A stretch of DNA of 43,065 nucleotides from Lachnospiraceae bacterium (GTDB lineage: Bacteria > Bacillota > Clostridia > Lachnospirales > Lachnospiraceae): NCBI GenBank assembly GCA_009774245.1, contig VSNM01000048.1, positions 1 through 43,065 on the forward strand, read 5' to 3'. Positions within the stretch are counted from its first letter, which is position 1, and the number at the start of each line of letters is the position of its first letter. A model generated the notes under the pieces. It saw only the letters and a program-made list of their open reading frames with translations. It was not told where the DNA came from and searched no databases. The translations under genes and the position numbers were made by a program. Of the stretch, positions 42,591 through 43,065 are shown piece by piece.

Positions 42591-42812
42591 AACAATTCCT
42601 TGATCGCAAATATACTTAAAATTTATAGAAAGATAACTGACACATCTTGCGCAATTTATATCACTTATTTCCTACAGTTTCATGACATAGATATAGTATA
42701 GCACGTTGATACATATTTTGCAAGGAATAAAGTATATATATTACGATTTTTACAAGGAAACATTGCCACTATTTACACTTTATACACGGAAATTAAAATA
42801 GAAACACCTCCC

Positions 42813-42846
42813 CCCCTACTTGCTGCGCGATGTGTGCAAGTAGGGG
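42813..42846. terminator. Hairpin
   Basis: CCCCTACTTGC pairs perfectly with GCAAGTAGGGG around 12 bases. No T-run; may be a terminator or a repeat arm. Confidence 0.5.
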
Positions 42847-42904
42847 AATGAACTACTCCACTAATCGCCGCGCGTCTTGCGCCGCCTTAGCGGCATAATT
42901 CTAT

Positions 42905-42933
42905 GTGAAAAACTTTCGCATATGGTTTTTCAC
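42905..42933. repeat. Perfect inverted repeat
   Basis: GTGAAAAAC and GTTTTTCAC, extendable to ATGTGAAAAAC/GTTTTTCACAT. Gene-free surroundings. Confidence 0.6.
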
Positions 42934-43065
42934 ATTTTGCATGGGACTGCGCATAAAATTGAATGCAATCCAACCCATAATAAGCTATAACTTAATCTCC
43001 CAAAATAATTATACACAGGTTGAAGCTAAAAGCTGATCAAACCATTGAAAATACTGGATTTTTAA

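Larger units (their letters stand above)
42512..43065. other. Non-coding end of window with repeats and hairpins
   Basis: Palindromic repeat 42557-42590, hairpins 42813-42846 and 42905-42933, no supported gene. A CTTGCGCAA sequence near 42643 resembles the one at 39640. Confidence 0.5.

Overview
The window looks like a chromosomal segment from an anaerobic, motile Clostridia member, most likely Lachnospiraceae. This rests on the gene families (AAA-ATPase-like/PD-(D/E)XK fusions, DUF4143-type ATPase, Uma2 and Rpn nucleases, several chemotaxis receptors), strong GGAGG ribosome binding sites, and TATAAT-type promoters. All family names below come from reading motifs and from memory; no database was searched.

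Layout. 1-3.6 kb: a clipped exported protein, a coupled methyltransferase/GNAT pair, an alpha/beta hydrolase and a second GNAT. 3.6-18.5 kb: an accessory block bounded by a 23-bp direct repeat that lies on the last codons of the second GNAT and of a GNAT-like fragment. It holds an AAA-ATPase-like/nuclease protein, decayed ATPase and PIN fragments, a three-gene set (secreted protein plus two unknowns), a Cys-rich RiPP cassette, two small unknowns and a blaI-blaR1-type pair. 18.6-27.3 kb: mostly household genes (FIST sensor with a soluble chemotaxis receptor, mscL, rsmA, tatD, tRNA-Lys, two membrane chemotaxis receptors). 27.4-33 kb: Uma2 protein, class D beta-lactamase, a PBP remnant, small unknowns and an ECF sigma/anti-sigma pair. 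33-39.5 kb: ABC exporter, a decaying three-gene ATPase operon and a two-component system. 39.5-43 kb: two palindromic MITE-like elements (one inserted in frame in an Rpn gene), a gene remnant and a DUF4143-type ATPase.

The most interesting system is the RiPP operon (15606 down to 9489, minus strand). It encodes a 64-aa precursor with seven Cys in a CxCxCxCxCxCxxC run, a radical SAM/SPASM maturase, a protein with a degenerate P-loop-like segment, an acyl-carrier-like protein without the phosphopantetheine serine, a cytoplasmic subtilase whose C-terminal half resembles the P-loop-like protein, and an ABC exporter without a peptidase domain. The genes are tightly spaced or overlapping and end in a clear terminator. 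The inferred job is: make precursor, form thioether or similar links on Cys, trim with the subtilase, export.

The other theme is decay and small mobile DNA. There are many gene remnants (ATPase C-terminus, PIN, GNAT, PBP, permease 5' end, an AAA ATPase with an in-frame stop) and several families of short palindromic repeats.
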